The notes under the pieces: generated by a model
Seen by the model: only the letters and a program-made list of their open reading frames with translations
Told to the model about the DNA's origin: nothing
Database searches by the model: none
Shown: positions 50,606 to 59,730 of the stretch, piece by piece
Position numbering within the stretch: the first letter of the stretch is position 1
Layout of the letters: every line of letters begins with the position of its first letter
Made by a program: the position numbers and the translations under genes
Assembly (NCBI RefSeq): GCF_001428075.1
Contig: NZ_LMSI01000005.1
Span: 51,708 to 115,707 of the forward strand
Direction of reading: 5' to 3'
DNA from: Arthrobacter sp. Soil764
GTDB lineage: Bacteria; Actinomycetota; Actinomycetes; Actinomycetales; Micrococcaceae
DNA: 64,000 bases

Positions 50606-52261
50606 TCACACCGGCACACGGAACGTAAACGTGGTTCCTTCGCCCAAGGTGCTGTCCACGCCGATGGTGCCGCCGTGTGCCTCGACGATTGCCTTGCTGA
50701 TGGGCAGGCCCAACCCCACGCCCGGGATGGCCGTGCGACGGACGCTGCTGGTGCGGAAGAATTTGGCGAACACTTCGGAGGAGTCCTCCGGGCTCATGCC
50801 CATGCCGGTGTCGCTGACGCGGCAGGCGAGGTGCCCGTCCTCCTGTGCCAGGGACACCACCACTTCGCCGCCATCAGGCGAGTACTTGATGGCGTTGGAC
50901 ACCAGGTTGTCCAGGACCTGGGAGATCCGGGCGCTGTCCACGTGGGCCTCCAGGCGGTTGGGCGCTTCGGCCCGCAGCTCAACCCCGGCGGCGGCTGCCC
51001 GGGGGATCGCCGAGGACACGCTGCTGCGTACCAGTTCGGCCACATCCACTGCGTGGGGCGTGACGATCAACTGGCCGTTCCGGCTGGACAGGAGGTCCGA
51101 GACCAGGGTCAGGAGCCGCTCGGAATTCCGGCGGATGATCTCCAGCATGTCCCTCTGGGGCCCTTCCGGGTCCTCGGCCAGCAGGATCTCCACGTACCCC
51201 AGGATGGAGGTCAACGGTGTGCGGAATTCGTGGGAGACGCTCGAGACGAAGTCGTCCTTGGCGGTGAGCGCGTTCACCAGGTCCGTCACGTCGCTGAAGA
51301 CGATTACGGAGCCGGCGAAGTTGCCGTCGGAATCCTTCATGGCGCGCGCCGTGGTCACCAGGGCCCGCTGGTCCTTTCCCTCACCCAGCCACACCAGGTA
51401 GTCAGTGAAGGTTTCGCCCAGTACGGCGCGGCGCACCGGCCGGTCCTCCACGGGAACCAGGGTCTTCCGGTCCGGGCCATAAACCAGCAGCTGTGACTCG
51501 TTGGGGTCGGCAATTTCCTTTGGCCGCGCCAGTTCGTGGTTGGCGCGCTGCTTCCGGTTCATCAGGACGTCATGGCCGTCGGCGTCAACGGCCAGCACGC
51601 CCAGGTGCACGGTCTCCAGCACGGTGTTCAGCAGTGACTCCTGGCGTTTACTCACGCGCAGGTTGGCCCGCAGCTGTTCGTCCTTTTCCTCCAGTTGGCT
51701 CTGCTGGCGCATCATGCTCAGGGTCAGGACGCTCACGGAGACGCCGATGCCCAGCATCATCACCGGCAGCAGGAGCGACCGGGCGAAGTCCTGCGGCGTG
51801 TAGTTCCCCTTCAGGAGCAACGGCACCCAGATGATGGCCAGCGGTCCCAGGAAGGAGAGCCACAACGCAGCCCGCGGGTAGTAACCGGACGCGCAGAGCC
51901 ATATCACCGGGAACACGGCCAGCAGGCTGATGCCCGCTAGGCTTTCCTGGCCGCCTTCCCGGCCGGCCGCGATGGAGAAGAAATCCAGCAGCGGGATGGC
52001 CAGGAAGCTGGTGTAGGGCAGCCGCTCCCATGGGATGAGGTAGCAAAGCGCCATGATGGCCAGCTGAGAGATGAGGAAGGTGACGAACAGGGGGTTGTCC
52101 ATGGTGCCCGGGAAGAAACCCCACACCAGCAGGGCAGTCAGGATGGTGGTCACGAACAACGGCATTTGGCTTAAGGCCACCCGGTCCGTCAACCGGTATT
52201 CATGAAAGGGGCGCTTGAAAAACCGCAGACGTCCGGAGGACCAGGCCGTGGGGTTGCTCAT
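50606..52261 (-). CDS. Membrane sensor histidine kinase with PAS domain
   Basis: 551 residues from ATG 52261; the frame is open upstream but runs into the divergent regulator gene. Five to six membrane helices (about 32-185), a short coiled coil, PAS (about 208-330: LLNTVLETVHLGVLAVDADG), HisKA with phospho-accepting H344 (FVSSVSHEFRTPLTSI), and HATPase with DNLVSNAIKYSPDGGE, DTGMGMS and GVGLGLPISK. All ATP-binding boxes are intact. Divergent partner of the response regulator; signal unknown. Confidence 0.9.
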   Translation of the reverse strand: MSNPTAWSSGRLRFFKRPFHEYRLTDRVALSQMPLFVTTILTALLVWGFFPGTMDNPLFVTFLISQLAIMALCYLIPWERLPYTSFLAIPLLDFFSIAAGREGGQESLAGISLLAVFPVIWLCASGYYPRAALWLSFLGPLAIIWVPLLLKGNYTPQDFARSLLLPVMMLGIGVSVSVLTLSMMRQQSQLEEKDEQLRANLRVSKRQESLLNTVLETVHLGVLAVDADGHDVLMNRKQRANHELARPKEIADPNESQLLVYGPDRKTLVPVEDRPVRRAVLGETFTDYLVWLGEGKDQRALVTTARAMKDSDGNFAGSVIVFSDVTDLVNALTAKDDFVSSVSHEFRTPLTSILGYVEILLAEDPEGPQRDMLEIIRRNSERLLTLVSDLLSSRNGQLIVTPHAVDVAELVRSSVSSAIPRAAAAGVELRAEAPNRLEAHVDSARISQVLDNLVSNAIKYSPDGGEVVVSLAQEDGHLACRVSDTGMGMSPEDSSEVFAKFFRTSSVRRTAIPGVGLGLPISKAIVEAHGGTIGVDSTLGEGTTFTFRVPV

Positions 52262-52323
52262 GGCGTGGTAGACGCGGATGTCGGGGTGTGCAGGGCCATA
52301 GCAGCAGGATATCGGCAGCCAGC

Positions 52324-52329
52324 TATACT
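52324..52329 (+). promoter_or_regulatory. -10 box of the response regulator gene
   Basis: TATACT, 26 nt before ATG 52356, with GAGGGGG as ribosome site. The -35 is not clear. Confidence 0.5.
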
Positions 52330-52355
52330 TCTGACGTTGGCACTGAGGGGGCTCT

Positions 52356-53123
52356 ATGAGTGAGGCACGTGTGGGTCTGGTCATCGAGGATGACCACGAC
52401 ATTCGGGAACTGGTTCGCACTGTGCTGACCCAGGCTGGCTTTGACGTGAGTGTCGCCAGCGGCGGCGCCGAGGGCGTCCTGATGGCCAAGAGCCTGAATC
52501 CTGACGTCATCACCCTGGACCTGGGGCTCCCGGACATCGACGGGTTCGAGGTTTCGCGGCAGATCCGGGAGTTTTCCGATGCCTACATCGTGATGCTTAC
52601 GGCGCGCGCCGAGGAACTGGACACCCTGATCGGGCTTGAATCGGGTGCCGATGACTACCTCACCAAGCCGTTCCGGCCGCGGGAACTGCGCGCCCGGGTA
52701 GCAGCGATGATGCGGCGGCCGCGCTCCGTTCCCGACCCCGCTGAGGTTGCGGTGGACGCTTCTTCCCCGGACGGCACTGCCCACCCCGAACGCGGAAACT
52801 TCAGCCACAACGGCCTTGAGCTCAGCTACGCTTCCCGCACGGTGGCCGTCGACGGTAAAGAAATGAACCTGACCCGCACGGAGTTCGAGCTCCTGTACGC
52901 GCTCCTGGAAGCCGGCCGAACGGTCCGGACCAAGTCGGACCTGGTGCGGCGCCTCCGCGACGAGGATTACGACGTCGGCAGCTACATCAGCGAGGCCGAC
53001 GAACGTTCCGTGGAGGTCCACATGGGAAACCTGCGCAAGAAGCTGGGTGACTCGCCGCAGCATCCGCGGTGGCTGCAGACTGTCCGTGGGGTGGGCTACC
53101 GCTTGGCGCCGGGGCAGCACTGA
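52356..53123 (+). CDS. OmpR/PhoB-family response regulator
   Basis: 255 residues. Receiver domain (about 6-118): acidic pocket E11-D12-D13, phospho-accepting D55 (VITLDLGLPD), T82, K104 (LTKPF). A 35-residue linker, then a winged-helix DNA-binding domain (about 150-252) ending LQTVRGVGYRLAPGQ. Divergent from the membrane kinase, so they form one two-component system. Its 3' end overlaps the convergent Hpt-like gene by 28 bp. Confidence 0.92.
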   Translation: MSEARVGLVIEDDHDIRELVRTVLTQAGFDVSVASGGAEGVLMAKSLNPDVITLDLGLPDIDGFEVSRQIREFSDAYIVMLTARAEELDTLIGLESGADDYLTKPFRPRELRARVAAMMRRPRSVPDPAEVAVDASSPDGTAHPERGNFSHNGLELSYASRTVAVDGKEMNLTRTEFELLYALLEAGRTVRTKSDLVRRLRDEDYDVGSYISEADERSVEVHMGNLRKKLGDSPQHPRWLQTVRGVGYRLAPGQH

Positions 53124-53506
53124 GCCTGCAGCCGGTGCGTGGTTTGCCTGCTGCACTGGGTGATGGGCCGCAGGTAGGTGGCCGCCAGCCTGGGCAGTGC
53201 CACCGACATGTCAGCGTGGCGCGCCTGGGCCCGGATCTCGTTCTCCAACTCCAGGGCAAGTCCGGCCAGCCGCTCGGCTCCCACCATTTGGCTTGACGTT
53301 TTCAAGCTGAGCACGGCGTCCATGGAGCCGTCGAGGTCTCCGGTGGTCAGCGCCAGCCGCAACTTGCCCAGCCGTTGTGGCAGGAGCTCAATGAAGTTCC
53401 CGACGAAGACCAGGGTGTACCCCTCTTCCTCCTCGAGTTCTTCCCGCAACCGGTCCAGGACGGACTGGTCAACCAGCGGTTTGGGCGCATCATCTGAAGT
53501 GCTCAT
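53096..53506 (-). CDS. Hpt-domain-like protein lacking the phospho-accepting histidine
   Basis: 136 residues from ATG 53506 (AAAGGAGTGTC upstream). Four-helix Hpt-like layout: LDRLREELEEEEGYTLVFVGNFIELLPQRLGKLRLALTTGD, then AVLSLKTSSQMVGAERLAGLALELE. In true Hpt domains the last stretch reads A-H-x-L-K-G/S-S-x-x-x-G-A; here the His position is Leu (L66). It would dock on a receiver without taking a phosphoryl group. It sits convergent to the response regulator gene and could act on that system as an inhibitor or adaptor. Confidence 0.75.
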   Translation of the reverse strand: MSTSDDAPKPLVDQSVLDRLREELEEEEGYTLVFVGNFIELLPQRLGKLRLALTTGDLDGSMDAVLSLKTSSQMVGAERLAGLALELENEIRAQARHADMSVALPRLAATYLRPITQCSRQTTHRLQAQCCPGAKR

Positions 53507-53688
53507 GACACTCCTTTCTGCTGGAATTGCGGACCCGGGAAACACGGCGGCTATGCGGAGGTGCTTCGTCTTTTCAGGTTAGGACCGTTCCCCTGAGCCT
53601 GCAGAAGACCCGGCAAGAATTGCGGTTTTCTTGATGGGGCATCAGATTCCGCCCATGCAGCAGCAGTGGCTTCGCCGGGAAGCCTGCG

Positions 53689-54132
53689 TCATCCGCCGGT
53701 TTCGAGGAAGTCCACCAGCTGGGTTTCGAGGGCAGACCGGTCCTTCAGTTCGCACTCCCAGACCGTCAGTACGTCCCAGCCGGCGTCTTCGAGCTGGCGG
53801 CGCTGGCCTTCGTCGCGCTCGCGGGTCCTGGTGCGCTTTGCGGCCCAGAAGTCGGCATTGGCTTTGGGCGCGTGCAGGCCCACCCTGCAGTCATGGAAAT
53901 GCCAGAAGCAGCCGTTCACAAAGATCACCTTGTGCCGGCCTGCGAAAACGAGGTCTGGATTGCCTGGCAGTTTGGTGCTGCCGGATCTGCCGTGCAGGCG
54001 GTAGCGGTAGCCCTTGGCGTGCAGGAGGCGGCGGACCAGCAACTCAGGTTTGGTGTTCTTGCCGCGGATCCGGGACATGTTCCAGCTGCGCTGCTCGGGG
54101 GTGAGCTTGTCTGCAGTGGGCCGGTCCGCCAT
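53689..54132 (-). CDS. vsr: Very-short-patch-repair (Vsr) endonuclease
   Basis: 147 residues, near the usual about 150. WNMSRIRGKNTKPELLVRRLL, metal-binding D60 in GNPDLVF, and VIFVNGCFWHFHDCRVG with catalytic His are diagnostic. Vsr nicks beside T:G mismatches that arise when 5-methylcytosine deaminates. It normally accompanies a cytosine methyltransferase, but none is encoded in the window. About 3 kb from mcrBC, so the area may be a small modification-related defence region. Confidence 0.92.
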   Translation of the reverse strand: MADRPTADKLTPEQRSWNMSRIRGKNTKPELLVRRLLHAKGYRYRLHGRSGSTKLPGNPDLVFAGRHKVIFVNGCFWHFHDCRVGLHAPKANADFWAAKRTRTRERDEGQRRQLEDAGWDVLTVWECELKDRSALETQLVDFLETGG

Positions 54133-54151
54133 CCTTCCAGTCTAGGAGGGC

Positions 54152-54586
54152 CTAGATCTCCCGTTCGGGCTGTTCGCCGAACACGAAGTGCCGGCCGCTG
54201 ACGGACTTCGGTTCTATCTCCACGTAGAAGTCCTTGAGTGTTGGAACCCAGGTCTTCAATCCGAGTTGCTCAATGGCTGCGAGCTCATCCGAATTGCTGA
54301 GGACCCGTGCTGTCCCCCTGAGGACAACGGACCAGGCCTCCTGAGACAGGATGCCGTCCGTTTCGAACAGCACCTGGGCGTTGATGGTGAGCTGCGCGAG
54401 CTTGTTTCCCGGAGCCGTCCGAAGATAAACCTTTCGGTTCGAGGTCACATAGTTCACCGGGAAAATGTCCGGTTCCCCTGCAACAGAAACCACCAGCCGC
54501 CCATGCTGCGTTGCCGCCAACAGACGCCACGACTGCTCATCATCGAGTTCCAGGACGGGATTGCCGTCCGCGTGTTCAAACATCAT
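54152..54586 (-). CDS. Pyridoxamine 5'-phosphate oxidase-like FMN/F420-binding protein
   Basis: 144 residues, split-barrel fold: SWRLLAATQHGRLVVSVAGEPDIFPVNYV and VYLRTAPGNKLAQL with SWSVVLRGTARVL-like strand are typical of the actinobacterial PNPOx-like family. These bind FMN, F420 or heme and reduce or sequester various substrates. The protein starts MMFEHADG, so the second ATG is an alternative. No operon partner. Confidence 0.82.
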   Translation of the reverse strand: MMFEHADGNPVLELDDEQSWRLLAATQHGRLVVSVAGEPDIFPVNYVTSNRKVYLRTAPGNKLAQLTINAQVLFETDGILSQEAWSVVLRGTARVLSNSDELAAIEQLGLKTWVPTLKDFYVEIEPKSVSGRHFVFGEQPEREI

Positions 54587-54772
54587 GCGGTCATTCTTCT
54601 ACTAGGGGTAGAAATGCGCCAGAGGCTTTGTACCCCCACCTCCGACTCTTTGTGACAGGTCCGTCAAGGCTTAACACTCCGGAAACAGGCTTGTGACCGT
54701 GCTGTCTTTCCTGCTGGATAGCGTCGCTCGCAGGGCCGTGACGGCATCATCCAAACGAAAGCGAGGCACCCA

Positions 54773-56500
54773 ATGGGCAGCGACTTGGATTCAACGCAAC
54801 TACTGGAGCCGGCGGCACCTGCCGGTGCCGCCGTCGTCGGACCTTCTCCGGCAAGCACGACGGCGGGCAACACCGCCGCGCTCAACGCCACCAAGGAAAG
54901 CCTGGAGGACTACACGCTGCGGTTTGCACCGCGCTCCTACCGCAAGTGGAGCGCCGGGGTGGTGGCCACCAGTGCGCTGGGCGGCATCGCCTACCTGGCG
55001 GACTTCTCGATCGGGGCCAACATCGGCATCTCGTACGGTACGGTCAATGCGATCCTGGGAATCCTGGTGGCCGCCGTCGTCATCTTCGCCACCGGATTCC
55101 CTCTGGCCTATTACGCTGCCCGGTACAACATCGACCTGGACCTGATCACCCGCGGATCCGGCTTCGGCTACTACGGGTCGGTGGTCACGAATGTCATTTT
55201 CGCGACCTTCACCTTCATCTTCTTCGCGCTGGAGGGCTCCATCATGGCGCAGGGGCTGGAGCTGGGGCTCGGCATCCCGCAGTGGCTGGGGTACGCAGCC
55301 TCCACCGTCATCATCATTCCGCTGGTGATTTACGGGATGAACACCCTGGCCAAGCTGCAGGTGTGGACCACCCCGCTGTGGCTGCTGCTCATGGTGGTTC
55401 CCGTGGGATACCTGCTGGTCTCGCACCCGGAGAGCATTGACAGCTTCTTCGCGTACACGGGTGCGTCCGGTGACGGTGGACCGAACCTGGCGTCCGTCAT
55501 GCTGGCCGCCGGCGTGTGCCTGTCCCTCATGGCGCAGATCGCCGAGCAGATCGACTACCTCCGGTTCATGCCGCCCCGCACGGATGCCAATAAGGGTGCC
55601 TGGTGGCGTGCAGTGATCCTCGCAGGTCCGGGCTGGGTGATCTTTGGTGCGATCAAGCAGATTGTGGGCCTGTTTATCGCCATCTACCTGATCGCCACGC
55701 TGGATCCCGCCGCCTCAACTACCGCCAACGAGCCGGTGCACCAGTTCCTGGGCGTCTACCAGGAGATGATGCCGGCCTGGCTGGCCATGACGCTGGCCGT
55801 GGTGCTGGTGGTCATCTCGCAGATCAAGATCAACGTCACCAATGCCTATTCGGGCTCGCTGGCGTGGACCAACTCGTTCACGCGCATCACCAAGACGTAC
55901 CCGGGCCGGATGGTGTTCGTCGTGGTGAACCTGCTGATCGCGCTGGTCCTGATGGAAGCGAACATGTTCGACTTCCTCAATACCATCCTCGGGTTCTACG
56001 CCAACTGCGCCATGGCATGGGTGGTCACGGTGGCGTCCGATATCGCAATCAACAAGTACCTGCTCAAGATCTCACCGAAGGTGCCGGAATTCCGCCGCGG
56101 CATGCTCTACGCGGTGAATCCTGTTGGGTTCGTGTCCATGCTGGTGTCCGCCGGGGTTTCCATCGCAGTGTTCTTTGGGGCGTTCGGTGCCGCGATCCAG
56201 CCGTATTCGCCCATTTTCGCAGTGGGCCTGGCGCTGGTGCTGCCGCCGGTGCTTGCCGTTTTGACGGGCGGGCTGTTCTACCTGCGGCGTTTTGACGACG
56301 GGATCGACCTGCCAATGTTCGACGCCGACGGGAACCCGAGTGACGCCAAGCTCCTGTGCCATGTGACGGGGCTGGAATTTGAACGGCCGGACATGGTGCG
56401 TTCCGGACAGGACGGGCCCGACGGCGCCATCCAGTACGTTTCGTCGCTCGCCTTGTCCACTGACAAGACGGGGGAGTTGGTGCTGCCGGCCCAGCCTTAG
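54773..56500 (+). CDS. NCS1-like purine/cytosine permease-family transporter
   Basis: 575 residues with about 12 membrane segments (about 60-510) and a hydrophilic C-terminus. ADFSIGANIGISYGTVNAI, LITRGSGFGYYGS and QIKINVTNAYSGSLAWTNSFTRI match nucleobase/cation symporter segments. It probably imports a nucleobase or related nitrogen heterocycle. The N-terminal about 50 residues are Ala/Pro-rich and probably cytoplasmic. GAAAGCGAGG lies ahead of ATG 54773. Stand-alone gene with its own terminator. Confidence 0.8.
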   Translation: MGSDLDSTQLLEPAAPAGAAVVGPSPASTTAGNTAALNATKESLEDYTLRFAPRSYRKWSAGVVATSALGGIAYLADFSIGANIGISYGTVNAILGILVAAVVIFATGFPLAYYAARYNIDLDLITRGSGFGYYGSVVTNVIFATFTFIFFALEGSIMAQGLELGLGIPQWLGYAASTVIIIPLVIYGMNTLAKLQVWTTPLWLLLMVVPVGYLLVSHPESIDSFFAYTGASGDGGPNLASVMLAAGVCLSLMAQIAEQIDYLRFMPPRTDANKGAWWRAVILAGPGWVIFGAIKQIVGLFIAIYLIATLDPAASTTANEPVHQFLGVYQEMMPAWLAMTLAVVLVVISQIKINVTNAYSGSLAWTNSFTRITKTYPGRMVFVVVNLLIALVLMEANMFDFLNTILGFYANCAMAWVVTVASDIAINKYLLKISPKVPEFRRGMLYAVNPVGFVSMLVSAGVSIAVFFGAFGAAIQPYSPIFAVGLALVLPPVLAVLTGGLFYLRRFDDGIDLPMFDADGNPSDAKLLCHVTGLEFERPDMVRSGQDGPDGAIQYVSSLALSTDKTGELVLPAQP

Positions 56501-56517
56501 CTTCCACAGTTTTTGTT

Positions 56518-56556
56518 GAGAAGGCCAGCGCATCTGATGCGCTGGCCTTCTCTTTT
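56518..56556 (+). terminator. Intrinsic terminator with T-run
   Basis: Perfect 16-bp stem GAGAAGGCCAGCGCAT (56518-56533) with 56537-56552, 3-nt loop, then TTTT. Confidence 0.9.
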
Positions 56557-56697
56557 GAGTTTTATGTGAGTCCGGCCGGCTGGTAGAACCAAGGGTGAAA
56601 GCCTGTGGATAACTCTTATCGCTGAAATGTGATGTGGGCTACCCTTAAGGCACTGTCCAGAGCAAGCCGTCTAAAACTACTGGGGGAATAGCGGCCC

Positions 56698-57354
56698 ATG
56701 ACATCGCATAACAGTCGTACGGCCGGGGATGGCATGCGGTTTGGCGCCATAGCCATTGTTGTTGCTGCCTCACTTTTGCTGGCCGGATGCTCCGGTGGAG
56801 CACCTGCGGATCCTGGGACGTCATCTCCCACGGCAGCGGCGTCCACTTCGCCCAGCGCCACGCCCACTCCGACGCCGACCCCCAGCGCCGTCTACAAACC
56901 CGCCGACGCGTCGGGCCCGGCCCAAAACGTGCCCGTTCCCGTGCTGCCCGATGTGGCCAAGACGGAGACGAAGGAAGGTGCAGAAGCTTTTACGAAGTAT
57001 TGGTTCTCCGTTTTGAGCTACGCATATGAGACGGGTGACACTGTTGCTTTATCGAAGCTTTCCAAGGCTGAATGTATTTTCTGTCAAGGACTCGTTGACG
57101 ATATCGAAGCTGCTTGGGCAGAAGGCAAGTGGATCTCTGGCGGCCAAATCGACATCCCGGTTGCGACGGCAAAGCCTTCCACTAGCGGCTCTATGCAGGT
57201 GATTCTTCAAGTGCTGCAGAAAGAATTGGTCATTCGCAACCAGGACGGAAGTCCGTATCAAGACAAGACGCCTGCAACAAATGCGGGCAGCGTCGCGATG
57301 GTGAAGTTTTCCGAAGCAGGATGGGTGGTTGACGATCTAGGGCTGATTCGGTAG
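56698..57354 (+). CDS. DUF6318-type lipoprotein
   Basis: 218 residues. Lipoprotein signal: membrane segment 14-30 and lipobox LLAGC with Cys31 as lipidation site. A Ser/Thr/Pro-rich spacer (about 32-65; TPTPTPTPS) precedes a globular domain (about 65-218) with KPADASGPAQNVPVPVLP and YWFSVLSYAYETGD, recalled as the DUF6318 pattern of Micrococcaceae, and a Cys pair in CIFC. Bases 57000-57350 are clearly AT-richer than the neighbours. Two bp separate it from the next exported protein. Function unknown. Confidence 0.8.
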   Translation: MTSHNSRTAGDGMRFGAIAIVVAASLLLAGCSGGAPADPGTSSPTAAASTSPSATPTPTPTPSAVYKPADASGPAQNVPVPVLPDVAKTETKEGAEAFTKYWFSVLSYAYETGDTVALSKLSKAECIFCQGLVDDIEAAWAEGKWISGGQIDIPVATAKPSTSGSMQVILQVLQKELVIRNQDGSPYQDKTPATNAGSVAMVKFSEAGWVVDDLGLIR

Positions 57355-57356
57355 CC

Positions 57357-58298
57357 ATGGCTTACTTAGGCAAGGCGCTCGCAATTCTCGCCTGTTGCGC
57401 GGTGCTTTTGACGACATCGCCCCTGGATGTCCATGCCGAATCGGAGGGGAAGCCACGGATCGGTGGTGGCTTCATCGATACCGGAGTCCACGTCGGTGCC
57501 GATAATTGGGTGCCCAATCCAAATACTGGCGAATTTAGTCGTGCCGAACCCGGAACCGTAAGCTCCGATCCCAATGAGTACAAGTACGAGCTGCAATGCC
57601 ACCTTGGCGGAGGGGACTTCGATACTCCTTGCCTTGCCCGCCAGCTCGACTGCAAGGACCGGGAAGACGGCGCCAAGGGCATTCCGGTCATGTGGCTGTC
57701 GCGGCCAAGAGGGGTACCAGGTGCGGTTTGGACGTACCACTCCGGTCCCACATGTTTTTACGATCCGAAGCCCGAGGATCTCCTGCCCCGGATCGCCGCC
57801 GATATCCAGCGGCAGTTCCAGAACCTGCCGGTCAGTGCCGGGAAGGTCACTGCGCAGCCCAGCCCCAATACCCTTCGAGGCGCCGAGACCAACTTTTACG
57901 CGGAAGCGGTTGAACAGCAGTTCGACATCACCATGTTCGGCCAACAGGTCCACGTGGTGGCAACCCCCGTCCAATACACCTGGAACTACGGCGACGGCAC
58001 AGTCTTCGGCCCGCAACCGTCGATGGGCGGCGCTTTGCCCCAGGGCCGGTGGGGCGAGAAGACCCGGACCAGCCACGCCTACGCATCCACCGGAGACTTC
58101 CAGGTAGTGCTGACAACGTCATTCCAAGGCACCTATTCGGTCAACTCCGGCCCGCCCCTTCCGATCCCCGGCCAGGGCCAGTTCAACGCCCCGCCGCAAG
58201 GCATCAGCGTATGGCGCTCGCTCACCCGCAACTACGCAGACGACTGCAACGCCAATCCCCAGGGGCAGGGCTGTCCGGGTGCCGGAGCATCGCGCTAA
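57357..58298 (+). CDS. Secreted PKD-domain protein
   Basis: 313 residues with an N-terminal signal peptide (about 1-28, cleavage after VHA). The middle holds Cys-rich stretches (ELQCHLGGGDFDTPCLARQLDC). A PKD-like beta-sandwich is marked by QYTWNYGDGT and SHAYASTGDFQVVLTT (about 200-265). The C-terminus has another Cys pair (DDCNANPQGQGC). Likely a cell-surface or secreted binding protein that works with the DUF6318 lipoprotein just upstream. Confidence 0.78.
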   Translation: MAYLGKALAILACCAVLLTTSPLDVHAESEGKPRIGGGFIDTGVHVGADNWVPNPNTGEFSRAEPGTVSSDPNEYKYELQCHLGGGDFDTPCLARQLDCKDREDGAKGIPVMWLSRPRGVPGAVWTYHSGPTCFYDPKPEDLLPRIAADIQRQFQNLPVSAGKVTAQPSPNTLRGAETNFYAEAVEQQFDITMFGQQVHVVATPVQYTWNYGDGTVFGPQPSMGGALPQGRWGEKTRTSHAYASTGDFQVVLTTSFQGTYSVNSGPPLPIPGQGQFNAPPQGISVWRSLTRNYADDCNANPQGQGCPGAGASR

Positions 58299-58426
58299 GC
58301 GGGGAGGACGCGAGTAAAAGGACAGCGTTCTGTGATCTGCGTCGCACCAGACAAAGTCCGGAATAGTTGCACGCGCCCCACAGTTGGCATAGGCAGTACT
58401 TCTTCAGCTCTCGAAAGGAACTGCGC

Positions 58427-59497
58427 ATGCTGTTTTCCCCACTCACCCTCGGCGAACTGGAACTTCCCAACCGGCTGGTGATGGCACCCCTCACCCGTCT
58501 TCGCGCAGGTGAGAAGGGCGTCCCGGGCCCGCTCGTCGTCGAGCACTACCGCCAGCGCGCGTCCCTTGGACTCATCGTCAGCGAGGGCATCTACCCCACA
58601 CCCGCCGGCCAGGCTTACCCCGGACAGCCCGGGATCGTCACCCAGGAGCAGGTTGCCGGGTGGAGGAAGGTCACTGACGCCGTCCACGCCGAAGGCGGCC
58701 GCATGTTCGCCCAGATCATGCACGGTGGCAGGGTTTCGCGCCCAGACATCATCGGTGGCCTTCCCGTCGTCGGTCCCAGCGACGTAGCAATTGACGGCGT
58801 CGTGCGGACGCCTGCCGGCAAGCAGCCTTACCCGGTGCCGCATGCACTCACCACGGATGAACTCCCCATCGTCATCCAGGAAATCGTCAACGCCTCCCTG
58901 AATGCCATCGAGGCAGGGTTCGACGGCGTGGAACTGCACTCGGCCAACGGTTACCTGCTGCACGAATTCCTGGCGCCTAACTCCAACATCCGGACGGACA
59001 GCTACGGCGGATCGCCCGAGAACCGGGCCCGCTTTGTCATCGAAACCATCAATGCCGTGGTTGCAGCCCTCGGCGCCAACCGGGTGGGCCTGCGCATTTC
59101 CCCAGAGCACAACGTCCAGGGCATTGCCGAGACGGATGCCGCAGATGTTCGGGCCACTTACGAGGTCCTTGTGGACAGCATTGCGCCGCTCAACCTGGCA
59201 TACCTGAGCATCCTGCACCACGAACCTTCCGGTGAACTCGTCCAGGACCTTCGTGCACGCTTCGGCGGCACCTTTCTGGTCAACACGGGCTTCGGCGTTG
59301 TCACCACAAGGGAAGAAGCCGTGAGCCTGGTGGCTGAGGGCCATGCCGACGCTGTTGTGGTGGGTCGCCCCGCAATCGCCAACCCCGACCTTGCCCGCCG
59401 GTGGAAGGAAAGCCTTCCGCTGAACGAGCCCGACGCCTCCACGTTCTACGCAGAGGGCGCCACCGGTTACACGGATTACCCGGTGTACCAAGGCTAA
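58427..59497 (+). CDS. Old yellow enzyme family NADH:flavin oxidoreductase
   Basis: 356 residues from ATG 58427 (AAAGGA upstream). FMN-dependent TIM barrel: MAPLTRLRA (19-27), active-site H171, N174 and Y176 in ELHSANGYLLHEFLAP, and LRISPEHN. Reduces activated C=C bonds of enones, nitroesters or similar electrophiles with NAD(P)H. NemA/XenB-type by length. Single gene followed by a strong hairpin. Confidence 0.93.
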   Translation: MLFSPLTLGELELPNRLVMAPLTRLRAGEKGVPGPLVVEHYRQRASLGLIVSEGIYPTPAGQAYPGQPGIVTQEQVAGWRKVTDAVHAEGGRMFAQIMHGGRVSRPDIIGGLPVVGPSDVAIDGVVRTPAGKQPYPVPHALTTDELPIVIQEIVNASLNAIEAGFDGVELHSANGYLLHEFLAPNSNIRTDSYGGSPENRARFVIETINAVVAALGANRVGLRISPEHNVQGIAETDAADVRATYEVLVDSIAPLNLAYLSILHHEPSGELVQDLRARFGGTFLVNTGFGVVTTREEAVSLVAEGHADAVVVGRPAIANPDLARRWKESLPLNEPDASTFYAEGATGYTDYPVYQG

Positions 59498-59526
59498 GAG
59501 GCTGACCAGCGACGCTGAACAAAACG

Positions 59527-59561
59527 ACGACGGCGGCACCCATCATGGGTGCCGCCGTCGT
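59527..59561. terminator. Bidirectional hairpin terminator
   Basis: ACGACGGCGGCACCC (59527-59541) pairs with GGGTGCCGCCGTCGT (59547-59561), and the inner AT pairs extend the stem. Between the old yellow enzyme gene and the convergent small gene. Confidence 0.85.
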
Positions 59562-59730
59562 TGGCTGTCTGGGGTGCTGGTCCCGGGCAGCGGCGCCGTG
59601 GGGCCATCCGACGGCCTCCCGGCTGAAGACTTATGTGGCCCGCCGGACTCCATTGGATGCCGGCGGTGATCAGATGCTACTCCATCGAATGGACTCTTAC
59701 CAGAGCCATTTTTGCCGGGCGGAAATCGGG

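Noticed and set aside
52262..52537. N-terminal extension of the histidine kinase
   Set aside because: It would be antisense to the response regulator start and lacks kinase-like sequence; ATG 52261 precedes the first membrane helices.
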